Positions 20,917 through 34,223 of a stretch of 64,000 nucleotides of DNA are shown here, piece after piece. The stretch is from positions 11,179,369 through 11,243,368 of the forward strand of contig CM025852.1 of the NCBI GenBank assembly GCA_003952965.2, read 5' to 3'. Below the pieces are notes generated by a model. It saw only the letters and a list, made by a program, of their open reading frames with translations. It was not told where the DNA came from and did not search any database. Numbering within the stretch: position 1 is the stretch's first letter; the number at the start of each line of letters is the position of its first letter. Both the position numbers and the translations under genes were made by a program. The DNA is from Morella rubra. Its lineage: Eukaryota; Streptophyta; Magnoliopsida; Fagales; Myricaceae.

Positions 20917-22140
20917 CTTGTGAGTACACGCGGTAAGCACATGCCTCAAGGATTTGCTCGACTTGGCCGTCCCATTGAGGTACTCATCATAACTTTGAGC
21001 ACTATTTTTGTATTTTTGGATAAATGAAAGAGAAATTAATAAGAAAGGATGGATGGTTGAGAAGGTGGATGATAGGAACCACACATCGGCTAGGTTGGAC
21101 TACACCCGAAACTAGCTAGACAATAAGGCTTTGTAAGCCTTAGACTTGTAGAGCCTAACTCTAGATACAATCCCAGTACTTACAGATAAGCAAGCCTAAG
21201 CCACCCAAGGATGACCTAAACCCGATAGGCGGAACAATGATAAGAGAAGACCAAAGCTCAGCGGACCCACGCCAAGCTAAATACCCTTACACTTACCAAT
21301 GAAACCAGATCGTTGTTAAGAGGTTGGTTAAGCAACGAGAGACCCACGCCCACCACAAGTAACCTTCCGCTCTTCAAAGACTTTTAGGTAACCTTGCCAA
21401 GGAATTGGCCAAGGTACGAAAGAACCACGTTCGCACTGAGAATCCTCTTGCAAGCCAATGCACCTCTAGGGAAGGGACCACCACTTGCCCCTAACTTCCC
21501 GTCATTGAGGCAGAACCATTTCCCAAGACTGGATAACTTGTGAGTACACGCGGCAAGGCTAATTGCTCGATTTGGCCTCCCATTGAGGTACTCTTCATAT
21601 AGCTCTTTTTGGTATTTTGAAATAATGAAAGAGAAATTAACAGAAAAATGGATGGTTAAGAAGGTTGAGGAATAAAACCACAAGCCTTGGCTAGGTTAGA
21701 CTAACACCCGAAACTAGTTAGACTATAAGGCTTCATAAGCATTAAGCTTGTCGAGCCTAACTCTAGATACAAGCCCAGTACTTACAGATATGCAAGGCTA
21801 AGCCATCAAGATGAGCCTAAACCCGATAGGCTGAACTTTGATAAGAGATGAACAAAGCTCAAGAGACCCACGCTCGAACTAAGTGCTCAAACAACTTACC
21901 AATGAACCCAACACGATGTCAATTGAGAAGTCAAAGCTTGAGAGACCCGCGCCCAAACTAAGTGCCTTCTCGCCTACAATCGCACTTTGACTACCTTGCC
22001 AAAGGAGTAGCTCAAGGTACAAAAGAACCACGTCTGCATCGAGAATCCTTTCTCAAGCCAATGCATCTCTAGTGGAGGGACCACCGCTAACCCACTAGTT
22101 TCTCTAACCTTGGTAGAACCACGGCCAAGTTAGAGTCTAG
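20917..22140 (+). repeat. ~620-bp tandem duplication
   Basis: Two units both open AACTTGTGAGTACACGCGG (about 20917 and 21536) and share many blocks, such as CCGAAACTAG and AACCCGATAGG. They are clearly diverged by substitutions and small indels, so the duplication is not recent. Confidence 0.85.
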
Positions 22141-22755
22141 CATGAAAGAACCAATGCTAAAGGTTAGGGGGCTAACCGATAAAGGCACTGAGGCCAAAAG
22201 CTCCTTTGGAGACTCTCTTTGATAAATATTCAGTTAGATGCCTTACAATGGTACCATGGATGGGTATATATAATATCTCTATAGGCTATCTCTATGGGCT
22301 TGGGCGTCAAGGCTTTTCCTTGTAGAGGAAAAGGCTTGATTGCAACACAATCAATCATATCTCCAAAGATCAAGCAAAGGCCAAAAGGAAAGATCTTGAA
22401 AGAATTTTCCTTGGTGGCCAAAACTTGCCTAAATAGGAGCCAATCAATCAAAGATTGATTTGCCCTTATTGACTTTAATGTGGCCGACCATATGTTTCCA
22501 TATTGAGAGCTAACCCAAATTGCCACCTAAGCACAAATCTCCTAATATCAATCAAAGATCAATCTTCCCAAAATGGGACCAAGATTGTTTCCTTAATTGA
22601 CTCAAGCCAACATGGCAATGTTTTGACTCCAAAGCAATAAAGATAACTTCCCATAAATTGTGGATTTGGCCATATAGGGATGGGTCACCCTGTATGGAAA
22701 CTCTTTCCGCTTATGGCCACCGCCGCCACCATGCTTTGCCGCCGCCACCACCACT

Positions 22756-23040
22756 CCACCACCATGTAGGCTGGTGACATCAATTGGCTCCATGGATCCT
22801 CCTGGATCTTTAGAACTAATTTTTCATATGCACTTCTATGCGTTGTCGCCGTTGTTGCTCCACCACCTTGTAGGGTGGTGACTTCAAATGGTTCCATAGA
22901 TCCTCCTGGGTCATCTGGAACTAACTTGTCATATGGTATTCCTAGCGCCATTGTGACCGTCGTCGCCGCCGCCATTCCACCACCTTGTGGGGTGGTGATG
23001 TCATTCGGCTCCATTGATCCTCCTGGATCATATGGAACCC
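22756..23040 (+). repeat. ~105-120-bp minisatellite
   Basis: Three units each start CCACCACC(A/T)TGT (22756, 22860, 22977) and contain TCC(A/G)T(G/A)GATCCTCCTGG. Trinucleotide CCG/CCA clusters lie between units. Confidence 0.7.
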
Positions 23041-24550
23041 ACCTCACATGAGCTCCTCCGTCCGCCGCCGTGTCCGGTGGCCTTGTGGTGGTGTTACCAA
23101 ACCACTCCAATAAGCATTCAGAGCTTATGGGAATCAACCTTCCATGTCCTCTTCCTTGCACCGCCATGGCTGGTGGCCATACGGTGGTGCCACCCTTGTG
23201 CTCCTAAAGTCTTCCCAAACCTTCCCACATCATCACCTCATACAACCCTCCTATGCCAACTCGAGGCTTGTGGCTTTGGTTGTTAATGGCAATGGATGTT
23301 GGCCATGCCCTTTTGCTCCTAGGCATGTCATGATTGGGCTCATCTCTGTCAAGTGGCTTGTCAAGGGTGCTCGCAAGCCTTATTTTTCCTAGGGCTCTAG
23401 TGGGGTTGCTGTCAAAATAACACCATTTTGTCACAATAAATGGTGATCAGGGACTCCATCGAAGGGACAACTTTAAGCTATTGTATGAATTTTTGTATCC
23501 AGCCAGCTTTCTTTGTAGATTCGCTGGCAGCTACATATTCTACCTCGATGGTGGAGTCTGTAGTGGTGTTTTGCTTGAAACTTCTCCAATTCACTGGTCC
23601 TTTACCCAATGTAAACGCAAATCCAGATGTAGATCTTCTATCATCAATATCTGATGGAAAATTTAAATCTGTGTATCCCTGGATAATCAACATATCCTCT
23701 CCACCACACACTAGACAATAGTGTTTGATTCTTCTTAAGTACTTAAAAATATGCTTAACCGCTATCCAATGCTCATGGCCTAGGTCTGCTTGATATATAC
23801 TCGCACAATTAACTGCATGACTAATATTTGACCTTATACAGAGCATTATATACATGATGCTTCCCACAGCAAAAGCATAAGGAAACTTCCTCATTTTATC
23901 TCTCTCTTCTTGTGTCTTAGGAGACACTTCTTGGAAAGATGAATATTATGCCTAAAGGGTTAAAACTCTTTCTTGGCATCCTGCATGCTATACCGTGCCA
24001 ATATCTTGTCAACGTAGTGGACTTGTGAAAGTCTCAAAAGCCTCCTTTCTCAGATTTTGAACACTTTGATTCCGAGAATGTATGACACTTCTTCGAGGTC
24101 TTTTATTGAAAAATGGTTTACTAACCATATTTTCATTGAGACATTGCACCGATGTCATTCCCTATGAGTAGAATATCATTAGCATAGAGAATGAGGAACA
24201 TTACTGAACTCCCACTAATCCTCTTGTAAACACAAAATTCACCTATGTTTTGTAAGAAACCAAACGATTTAATCATCTCATCAAAAAAGATGTTCCAACA
24301 ACGTGATGTCTGTTTTAGTCCATAAATGGACTTGTTCAGTTTGCACATTTTAGATTCATTGTCCAGAAGAAAGGAAACCTTTAGGTTGTTCTACATAAAT
24401 CTCCTCTTGGATGTACCCTTTCAGAAATGCAATTTTCAGATCCATCTACCATATCTCACAATCATAATGAGCGATAATTGACAACAAGATTCTAATGGAC
24501 TTCATCATAGTTACTGGTGAAAAGGTTTTCTAATAGTCAATACCATGTTT

Positions 24551-24788
24551 TTAACAGATTAGATGATGTTGAGAAGGACTTATTGGAGGAGGTCAAGAAC
24601 AAGAGTAGTTAGATTTTTGCATGCTTAGCATTTATACTTTATTTATGCTTATTTGGGTTGTATGAAAAGTTTATTTTTCTGAGATGATGATTTCCTAATT
24701 TATTTTTTGACTTATGTATATTTTTACTTGGTAATTATATTATTATAAAAAACAAATAACTTCGAGTATTGACGCATAATTTATTGAG
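24551..24788. other. AT-rich non-coding stretch
   Basis: No feature recognised between the Copia remnant and the MITE. Confidence 0.5.
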
Positions 24789-24797
24789 AAAATTATA

Positions 24798-25150
24798 GGC
24801 TTAATTATACAAACAATTCATGTGGTATAACATTTTGACAAAAGGCCTCTGTGGTAAACATTTGTACAAATTGGTCCCTATGGTCATTGTATAATGACAA
24901 AATGGCTCTTTCGTCTTAGTTCTGTCATCTCATTTAACGCTCTATGCTGAGCTAAATTAAATCTCCAGCAAAGGAGTCATATGTTACTAATCCAAAACTC
25001 AGTATCAGGTGTTAAGAAACGATGAAACTGAGATTAAGGGATTATTTTGTTACTATACACTAACCACAGGGACCAATTTGTACAAACGTTTATCACAGGG
25101 ATATTTTTGTTAAAACGTTATATCACAGAGACTGTTTGTATAATTAAGCC
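24798..25150. mobile_element. Mutator-type MITE, 353 bp
   Basis: Terminal inverted repeats start GGCTTAATTATACAAACA at both ends and stay alignable for roughly 100 bases (for example ACAAATTGGTCCCT in both arms). The element is flanked by identical 9-base target duplications AAAATTATA at 24789-24797 and 25151-25159. A 9-bp duplication is the hallmark of Mutator-like transposases. No coding capacity. The identical target duplications suggest a fairly recent insertion. Confidence 0.85.
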
Positions 25151-25640
25151 AAAATTATATTACAAAATATTGTAATATTATTTTAAAATTGACATGAAAT
25201 TGATAGATATTTTTAAAATAAACAACATTCGAACCTAACCTATTATCGTTAGAACAATAACACTATTGTTGAGCATGTCGTTTTATGTTTAAGATATACG
25301 TTACAATGCTACTCCACTAGACATTCGAATGCGTGCAACCATATGCTTTGAACACAATAACAATATTTGTTCGGCTAATGACGTTGTTGAATAAGAAACT
25401 TAACATTTGAAAGGTACAACTACGGTTCAAACGTAATCTTGTGTTAGAACATTTTTTAAAGCTAATGGTATTTAAAAAACATGTGTTCGAACGTAATAAA
25501 GCCATGCGTTAGAATGTTTTAAAGCAAAAGACAAGAAAAAACACATACTAAAATCATGGAAAAGTAAATAAGACATAAAATGCAAAAATGCCATACTCAA
25601 GACGGTACATAATAATGAAGATTGCTTGTTCATAAACAGG

Positions 25641-28600
25641 TACACCACGGGGAAAAGATTGTTGTATGGGATGTTGGTACCTCTGAGTCGGGAATAGAGA
25701 CTGTCATGGAGGACGATGAATTTGAAGAGAGCAGTGACTATCTACATGATGTGTTAGGAGATATTGGGGTCAAATTCCATGCGAAGTATGAAATTGATGC
25801 AGTTGGTGAAGATGAAGTACTCATTGTGGACCTGCATTGTAGAGTTGACAAGGACATGAGCTTTATGAAGCTTTGGGACGATGCTGAGAAAGAATTGTAT
25901 TCGGGATGTTCCAAGTATTCGAAGTTGTCGTTCCCTGTGAGGTTAATGCATGTAAAAACAAAGGACAATTAGAGTGTGAAATCTTTTAATGAGGTGTTAC
26001 ATTTATTCAAGGATGCCCTTCCTATTGGTGTAAACTTTACCTAAGTCGTAATACAAGGCGCAGAAGTTAAAAAAAATAGGTTGGGTTTTACTTATAACCG
26101 TATACAAGCATGTCGAAATGATTGTATCTTGTTTTGGAAAGAGAATGTCGAGAAGCAAGCTTGTTCAGTGTAGGTGAGTCTTGGTAGTAGTATGATAAGA
26201 ATCAGTGTAAAGAGGTCCCACAAAATGTGTTGAGGCACTTTCCCCTTAACCGAGATTGCAAAGACTACTTGTTGTGAAAGAATTAGTAGAAGATTTGAGA
26301 TGGCATACAAACAAACGGGTAGATGACAGAGTTACATTTTGGTATCCGGCAGATGCATTGGCTTGAAAGGAGTTTGATAGACTGCATGAATCGTTTGCAA
26401 GCGGCCCTCATAGTGTTCACCTAGTTCTGGCTTCAGATGGGTTTAATCCTTAATCCCTTTGGGAATATGAGTAGCGAACATAGTACATGGCCTGTAATAC
26501 TTGTACAGTACAACTTGTCGTCGTGGAAGTGTATACCCTTGTATGATGATGACGCTTTTAATCACAGGAGTGAGATCACTTGGCAATGATATCGATCTGT
26601 ACTTGGAGCCATTGGTAGAGGAGTTGAAGGATCTGTGGAATGATGGTATCAAAATATTTGATGCATCGACGAAGTCTTATTTTTTGATGTGAGGGGCACT
26701 TTTTTGGGTGGTAAATAATTTTCCTTCCTACAGTAATTTGTCAGGTTGGAGGACTAAAGAAAATTTAGCATGCCCTACTTGTAATTATCAACAGTCTACA
26801 TACATCTTTGTCATGGGTCGAAATTGTGTTATATGGGTCATCGTACATACTTACTAAGTAATCATGAATAAAGGCGTGATGTGGATGTGTTTGAGGAGAA
26901 TGTTGAAAATGTTGTGGCAATGGAAGAGGTTAGCAGAGTACCAAGTGTTATAACAACTTCAAAAACTAAAACCTGTGAGGTTTTGGAAGATTTCTGGAGC
27001 AAAAAATAGGGAAAGGGCACCAGCAGAACTTAATTGGACGAAGAGGAGTTTTTTTTTTTTTGGAACTCCCTTATTGGTTAACGTTGAAACTGCGGCATAA
27101 TTTGGAAAGAATGTCTGCGACAACATTTTGGCAACTATGATGAACATAAAAGGAAAAACCAAAGACACCGTAAAGTCGAGGAGAAACTTGGCCGTGATGA
27201 GTGTGAAAATGGAGTTTCATCTACATAGACAGGGCCAGTATGAAGTTATGCTCCATGCAGGTTCACTTTGACAAAAGAAGAAAGGAAACAAGTTTATCAA
27301 TGGTTGAAGGATATCAAATTTTTCGATGGTTATGTGTCGAGCATTGGTTGATCTGTTAACTTGCATGAGGGTAAGATCTTGAGGTTAAGGAACCATGATT
27401 CTCATGTTTTAATGCAGCGGTTGCTCCTGATCATGATTAGAGGTTATCTGAATGATGAAGTACGGATGGCCTTAACAAAGTTAAGCACTTTCTTTCGAGA
27501 CTTGTATTCCTAGATCTTGAAGATTGATGTTCTCCATAGACTACAAAGTGACATCGGTTTGATCCTATGCAAGCTTGAAAAAATATTCCCTCCAGCATTT
27601 TTTACAATTTTGGTGCATCTGATAGTCCACTTACTAGGGGAGGCTCTTTTGGTTGGACCAATTTATATATCGCTAGATGTATCCCATAGAACGGGCTCTT
27701 GGTGGGCTGAAGCGTTTTGTAAAAAATATAGCACATGAAAAGCGGTCTATTGTAGAAACATACATTGATGCTGAATGTTTGAAATTTTGCTCACAGTATC
27801 TTAGAGGGATTAAAACCAAATTCAACCAAACAAAATGAAATAATGTTGGAGAGAAGGTTCAGCCCACCATGTCACGCCCTGAAACGCTAGCTCAGCGAGG
27901 CTAATGACAGCCGCGAGCATTCCCAACAAGGAACACTCCAGCGTACTTACTAAATTCTTGCAGCGGAATATTTCTCATTCAGAGATTCTTGCAGCGAAAA
28001 TATCATAATACCTAAATTTTTTTTTTTTTTTAAACTTTATATCGCTAGCGATTAACGCGCATACGAAACATTAGAACCTATTTCTAACACTTGCATCTCG
28101 ATCAATAACTTGAAGTAATTACAACACAGTCTCAAAATACCAATCGGTTAAAAATCTTAAACTTTACTAGGCCGAATAACCCATGACCACCACACAACGG
28201 AGGCTCATGTCGGCTCTTCCAAAAATTATATCTAATCCTTTAATGAAACAACAAAAAGGGAAGAGGACATTCTCGTCGGTCCCTCTTCTAGATTTCCCCA
28301 CCTGAAATGTTGTCTGGAATGGTACAATTTAAAACTGTGAGTCGAAAGACTCAGTAAGGGTTTATATGCAATAAATAATGCATGTCTTGCATAAATCATG
28401 AATGTACATTGATGCTTGCATATGCATGAGACAATGTACTTGATCTTGAAAAACATTTCTTGCTTGAAAATATTTCTTTCTTGAAAACCTTTCTTTCTTG
28501 ATTTGGCTACTTATCACGCTCCATTTACCCCTGAAGTCAGGGTTGTGCGTTCCTTTCGGAACTATTCCCTTTTTCCCTTGGGAACACATCATTTGGTTGA

Positions 28601-31600
28601 GCTAGCCCTTGTTGTGGCCCCAGGCCTGATGGCTAGACTCAACCCTTGGAGGTTCACACCTTCTTGCAAGCATCCTTCGGTGTGATTGCACATACCTCGG
28701 GAACTACCCATCCTTCTCTCATTCGTCCTTCGGAGTGGGTGCCCCTTAGGAATCATCCATCCTTCTCGCATTCGTCCTTCGGAGTGGATGTCCTATCTTA
28801 TTGGTACGGTACCGACCATCTTATTTAGCCCTTTAACTTGACTTGTGATAACATACTTATCATTTTTCATTTGCACAAAGAAACTTATGCAAATGCTCAT
28901 GTCATGTCATGCTTGATAATGCCATGCTTGATAATGAGAAATCATAATACTCCTCATGCTTTCATTTGCACAAAACTTTCTTTTTCATTCAAGAAAATCA
29001 TGCAAATGCTCGTGTCATGCCATGCTTGATATGCTTATTCATAAATACTTTTCATGCTGTGTATCATTCCAGTTTTTCGGAAAAACGTAAGTTTCTACTT
29101 ACAAATTCCACTTACCTCCGTCCACTTGAGCGAATGGCAGCACCTTGCCTACAATTGATTCATACTAAAGTTATTCATAGGCTTACTAAATGTATAGAGT
29201 AGTCACTCAATTATTCACAACTCATCATACAAAATCACCACCCATATTGTTTGACTTATCAATGGTGACCCTATAATGCAAATGTTATTCTAAGGATGCC
29301 GAAGCCATAAGAATTGGATTCTAAACTGATCCTTACACAAATTTTCATAACATATCAAAATTCTAAGTAATTTGAAGCTCATTTGCTACTCAAAACCTTC
29401 ACCCGAAAATACAAGCTGCTGAGGACGTCCAAGCGGGCAGCCCCGACGTCTCCAACTTAAAAATTCATAACTTCAAAATCATGGCTCCAAATTACATGAA
29501 ATTTATTCTGAAATATTCAGCTTTCATAGGTCAAGATTGGGGGTAAAATTCACAACAGCAGGATTTACTATACATTTTCACAAACACTTCTTATTAGGCG
29601 AAAATCCTACAACAACGCTGTTGCTGATTCCAGCTCGGCCCTCCATTTTCAAAATACTACAACTCATTCATTTTACCTCTAAATCACACGAAATTTATCT
29701 TAAAATGTTCCTCTTCCTTAAACTTAAAATTCAAGACCAACCTCGTAAAATTTGGACTTAAAATGATCCCTCAAAAGGTATTCGAAATGAGCTAACATTC
29801 CGGACGTGCAAGGCTGCTGGCAGCTTGACGTCCGGGCCTTGAACAACGCATATCTCACTCGATAGTTATCGGAATCATCCAAGGTATGGCTTAAAATCTT
29901 CCTATTTCCTAGGCCTACGATCTAGGATCCTCTTAAGATCAAGGGATAAGCACAAGTGCATCAGAACACACTCCAATTCGAGCCTTGAAATCTGCAGAGA
30001 TTAAATTTCAGCAACAACAACGATCTTCTCAACCTTCCAAACCTCCAACAACCAAAACCCTAATCTCTTCATGTCACAACCAACATCCAAGGCTAATTTA
30101 ACATCTCATAACAGCAACCATTCTCTCACATTCTTCCCACTTTTACAACTCCAATTCAAAGTTTACAACAAAATCATGATTCCATCTTCATCAAGCTAAA
30201 ACTATTGCATTTACCCATATCTTTTGGGCTTTTTATCAAACACCTAGGGTGCATTATTGATCCTCTTGCATATTTTTCAGATCTGAACATATATCTAACA
30301 CTTAGGGCTTGGTGGTTCTCAACAAGACTAACATGCATAAACCTAATACATCAAACCAATAAATTCGGCCATACATGCTCAAAATAGATTTCAACCTCTC
30401 TTAGGCCTTTTATCAAACACTTAGAGCACATAAACGATTTCTCTTGAACCCTTATTTCAGATCTAGCCATATTTCCCCATGTTTTCATGTAAGAACTACC
30501 CATGAACACAAGGAGAAAACAACCTAGACAACTACCATCAAAACAACAACCAACCATCAAAAGAAAACAAGAAGAAAATGGGAGAGATGGGGTAGTGTTA
30601 TTTTCGGCCAGCAGAAAGGGCCGGATTTTTACCTTTGTTTTTCTCCTCTTTCTCCTTCTTCTTCTTCCTCTCCTTTTCTTCTTCTTCTTCTTCTTCTTTC
30701 CTTCTCCTTTCTTCTTCTCGGTTGGGTGTTTTAGGGCAAGTGAAAGGTGCGGTTTTTGGGCAAGGAAAAATGAGAAATGCGGCAAGAGAGGGGGGGTGTG
30801 TTAGACGTGAATTGCTTTGGGGGGGGGGGGGGAAAGACAAGGCTGCCCCCCCTTTTTTCTCTTCTCCTTCACGTGATTTCCTTTCCCTTCTTTCTTTTTT
30901 TTTTTATTTCCTTTTATTTCCAGCTACCATATAAATTACCCCAATCATGCCTTCCCATTTTAAATTCTAAGTCTCACACATTTTCAAGGTTAAAGCCCTA
31001 ATTAAATTCTTCCAAATATTGTAACTTAGGGACATATTCCATTAATTAAAATAATTAGCCTAATTAATCTCAATTACTCAAATTTTAACAATTGCAAATA
31101 ATATAACATTTAAATCCTAGCTTAAAACTCATAAAAACGCTAGGGGAAAATTCCACCTAGACATAACTTTAGATTAATCTCCCCATACATGCCTCTCTCA
31201 AAAATTAGAGTAATAATACTTAAGTAGTCATAATTCTTTTACAATGATAGAAATAAGGTCGGGGTCTCACACACCAAGCAGTACCTTAGGGGTATTTGCT
31301 CAAAAAGTTCTATTGGGTGCAAGCCGAAGATATGATATAGATCACAAAGGGGCTAAGAAGGCACGGTGGTATATGCTTAATAACTATAAAGAGATCGAGC
31401 TGTATATAGAGTACGTATGAAGTTCTTTATGAATTTATTTGTGTTGTATATTGTAATATTAATATCAATATATTTTGCAGTGAACATTTATCCGAGTTAA
31501 GTGCCACCAGTAATATCGATATAACTCATAAGCACAAAGAGGAATTTTTAAATTGGATTCTGATATGAGTTAAGCCCCACCACCTTCTGTGATTTTTCAT

Positions 31601-32370
31601 TATCTATTGATTCCTATTATTGTGGTTGTATTGTAGGTTCAGAAATTATGTAGTTACACAAACTCATGTGAAATTGATGACATTTATGCCCTTGCAAGTG
31701 GACCGAAATCAAGAGCATCTCAGTTCTCAACGTGCATTGTCAATGGGATGAGATACCATACTGCTAATCGGGAGTTCCATAGGAAGACCCAGAATAGTGG
31801 TGTTGCAGTACCAAGAGATCATCTGGGCAAGACAATTGAGTACTACGGTGTAATTGTGGACATTCTTGCACTTCGCTACTTGCATAACAATGTGGGGGTA
31901 TCTTTTCAATTGTATTTGGTGGGACGTAGGCATCGCAAGAAGGGGTATTATTGTAGATGGGCACACTATAACTGTTAACACAGCCAACCGATGGTATACT
32001 AATGATCTGTTTATGTTGGCGGATCAAGGGAGACAAGTGTTTTACTTTGACAATCCAAAGAAGGGTGGATTCCTGTACAAAAGCTTATTAGGAAGAAGAG
32101 TCGTTTCAATTGCTCGTCAATTTTGGGGAGTTTAATATGCTTTCGTTTTGTAGAGAGATATTGCACTAGAGGTGCATGTTGCTATGAAAGTTGGAAGGGA
32201 GCATTGAAACGCACCAAGTGATAGTGATGACAATGATTTCATCGATGACAGATCAACAGAAGACAAACAAGCATCTATAGGCACCGACTCAAAGACCGAC
32301 GATTTAGTATCCGACAACGAAGACCGAAATTCAATTGAACTCAACTCAGACTCCAACTTATGCTATACTA
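25641..32370 (+). pseudogene. CACTA-3A transposase remnant (TNP2 type)
   Basis: It aligns piecewise with the CACTA-4 transposase: VHHGEKIVVWD (end of Transpo_assoc), LWDDAEKELYSGCSKYSKLSFPVRLMHVK, IQACRNDCILFWKE, GNDIDLYLEPLVEELKDLW (Transposase_21 core), ICDNxL-type remnants near 27110, and SDIGLILCKLEKIFPPAFF (DUF4218, ~27545). The gene resumes after the LTR with DIDHKGAKKARWYMLNNYKE (31340) and a DUF4216 region (31640-32133) ending ...GRRVVSIARQFWGV. Many frameshifts and stops occur. In the DUF4216 part one extra G (GTGGGGGTA near 31895) splits a frame that is open in the duplicate copy at 40918-41304. Not functional. Confidence 0.75.
27870..31271 (-). mobile_element. Solo LTR, Ty3/Gypsy type, 3402 bp (fossil)
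   Basis: The block runs TGTCACGCCCTG ... GGGGTCTCACA and is flanked by perfect 5-base duplications CACCA (27865-27869 and 31272-31276), with TG/CA ends as in LTR elements. It contains no gag or pol. Read on the minus strand it begins TGTGAGACCCCGACC and carries a TTACTGAGTCTTTCGACTC motif, like long Del/Tekay-type Gypsy LTRs. Small open frames inside (e.g. 30351-31001, Lys/Glu- or Phe/Ser-rich) come from pyrimidine-rich DNA. It inserted into the CACTA-3A transposase. Its perfect target duplication suggests moderate age. Confidence 0.8.
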
Positions 32371-32451
32371 TGATATATTTGTTGTAATGGCCCAATATTA
32401 TTTATGAGTACATACTTGTATGTAATTGTTTTTATTGGCATGAACAGGCCA

Positions 32452-34060
32452 ATGACAATTGGTGGAAAATGTGCATGTTCTGGTACAACGGTGCCGTCTA
32501 CATCATCGGCCCCGTCTTAATCATCAGCCCCATCTAAGGCCTTGCCTCCTATGTTGGAGATGGTAGCGCCTTCTCTGGGATGACATCGAGTAGCTATGCA
32601 TGTCAGTTATATATATTTTTATTCTGCTCGTTAATTTTGTAATGATTTTTTTTATCAATAATTTAGATGGTATACTGCTTACAATTTGTATTTTTTTCTC
32701 TCATTTCATAGCGACCTCTGTAGTGAAATGTGAGAGTGGCTAGTCTCACAGGGATAAGACACGAGCAGTATCTAGGAAGTTTCAAGTGCACATTCCCAAG
32801 GGTGTGGCCGGTGGCGAAGAAGGTGCTGCCCAACTGTCTTAGAAAATTAGAAGTCTCTTTCGTGTTAATGCTCCAGCGTGGTATGAAAGCTGGTCAAAGG
32901 TTCAAAGGAAACCAAACATATCTCATGCATCTTTTGTTGGTAAGTAGTGTATTTGTTTGTTCACGTTCATTATCTAACATTTCTTGACTGACATATGAAT
33001 GTGATATCACATTCAGGATGATTTTGATCTGGATTACCAACGTCCTGAGGTCATTAGGATGGTTCAGGGGACAATGCCACTCCACGATATTATGCGAAGT
33101 GGGTTACCAAAGAGGAGGCACTGCTACATCCACATCTAGATACACCAATGGAGCATTGGAAAGTTTGCGATTTATTCTCTAGTGACGAGTTTAAGGTAGC
33201 AAAATTATTTGAATTGTTTTATTTTCGTTGTTCTGTTTTAACTATATATTTATTTATTTTGCAGAAATCAATAAACAAAATCGTGCGCATTTGACTACCT
33301 ACCACACATCGGGATCAAGATCGTTTTCACACTTGTGCAAAAATGGTATTATTATTATTTTTTATTGAACTTTTTTTTTTTTCAATACATATAATATTAG
33401 TGCATATTTAATTACCTTGTTTTTGAAATAGAGAGATCCCGAGATGGGCAAGGTTGATCCAGCAAAGTTGTACAAAAAGAATTATACAAATGCCAAAGGC
33501 AAGTGGGTGTCGAAACTGTACACGAAAAATTTTTGTAAGTGTTTAATTTTATAATTAAGTGTAAGTTTATTTTAGTTGCTTTATAATTTTTATTTCTTCT
33601 AAAATATAAATATGTTTCTTTTATTAGATTGGGCATGTGCAAGAAAAAATGTAAGCTTTTAGCAACAGTGCATATCTGAGGGGAAATCATTCACTGAGCT
33701 TGAAGTCTACAACCGAGGTCTTAGGGAAAGAAAGCTGGATGTGTGCACGGGTTGGGTCATGCAGTGGTTCTTACTACTTCTTCTTCTTCAGTGCCAGTAT
33801 CAGCTGATATCGCTCAACTTTTGGAGCAACAACGATCAAAGCTCGAGGAGATGCGAGCCAAAGCAACTAATAGGGAGAAGGAGATTGAAGAATTAGCTGC
33901 CAAGCAAGTAGAGATGGAAACTCTTATATGAGTGCAGCAGGAGGCACAAACATGAATTGAAAATAAGTTATGAATAGAGATGGAGACGAGGCTGTAGGAA
34001 GAATTGAAAAAAGTTATGAAGCGGTTAGACCCACGACGACTTAGGTATTTTATTTTAATA
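32452..34060 (+). pseudogene. CACTA-3A second gene (Ptta/En/Spm type)
   Basis: Exon pieces parallel those of the CACTA-4 second gene: MTIGGKCACSGTTVPS at 32452, a YLGSFKCTFP region at ~32770, DFDLDYQRPEVIRMV at 33020, KEEALLHPHLDTPMEHWK... to a splice-like GT near 33196, KLYKKNYTNAKGKWV at ~33465, and a coiled-coil tail (LLEQQRSKLEEMRAKATNRE) near 33820. The protein would be the element's DNA-binding accessory. Single-base indels relative to copy B break several exons. Confidence 0.65.
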
Positions 34061-34223
34061 CTTTTTGTGGTGTAATAATAAATATTTTACGCATAAATTT
34101 GGTGGTTGTTAGTAAATTACTAATTTAATTTCTATTTTAATAATTGCTCCAGATTTTTTTATTATAAATAATTATAAAAATGCAAAATAAAATTGTTTCA
34201 ACGTTTAAGGAGACCATTCCGAA

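Larger units (their letters stand above)
20846..23412. mobile_element. Unclassified 2.6-kb insertion in the Copia RNase H region
   Basis: The Copia reading resumes cleanly on both sides, so this block is an insertion. It contains a ~620-bp tandem duplication (20917-22140), a unique middle, and a short minisatellite (22756-23040). No coding domain is visible. Gly/Pro/Thr-rich open frames at 22602-23286 follow the minisatellite and are not convincing. It could be a non-autonomous element, but termini and target duplication are not evident. Confidence 0.55.
19381..24550 (-). mobile_element. Ty1/Copia retrotransposon remnant (fossil)
   Basis: Minus-strand Copia element: 3' LTR (19381-20621), polypurine tract, end of the RNase H region (about 20640-20845), a foreign insertion (20846-23412), then RNase H and reverse transcriptase (23418-24550). 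Gag, protease, integrase and the 5' LTR are absent. The element is clearly broken, with several breaks beside the insertion, and looks old. Confidence 0.75.
20640..24550 (-). pseudogene. Copia pol remnant: reverse transcriptase and RNase H
   Basis: Recognisable pieces are CKLNKSIYGLKQ and ANDILLIGND (reverse transcriptase, 24133-24348), then RNase H with YAFAVGSIMYIMLC and DRRSTSGFAF, and further down KHIERR and FTKPLTQKVFE just before the LTR. These belong to the plant Ty1/Copia pol family. It is non-functional, with multiple breaks and a 2.6 kb insertion. Confidence 0.8.

Noticed and set aside
22602-23286. Gly/Thr/Pro repeat proteins on both strands
   Set aside because: They arise from a ~105-120-bp minisatellite; frames on both strands are equally open.
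30351-31001. Lys/Glu-rich and Phe/Ser-rich proteins
   Set aside because: They lie in a pyrimidine-rich stretch inside the solo LTR; no family support.
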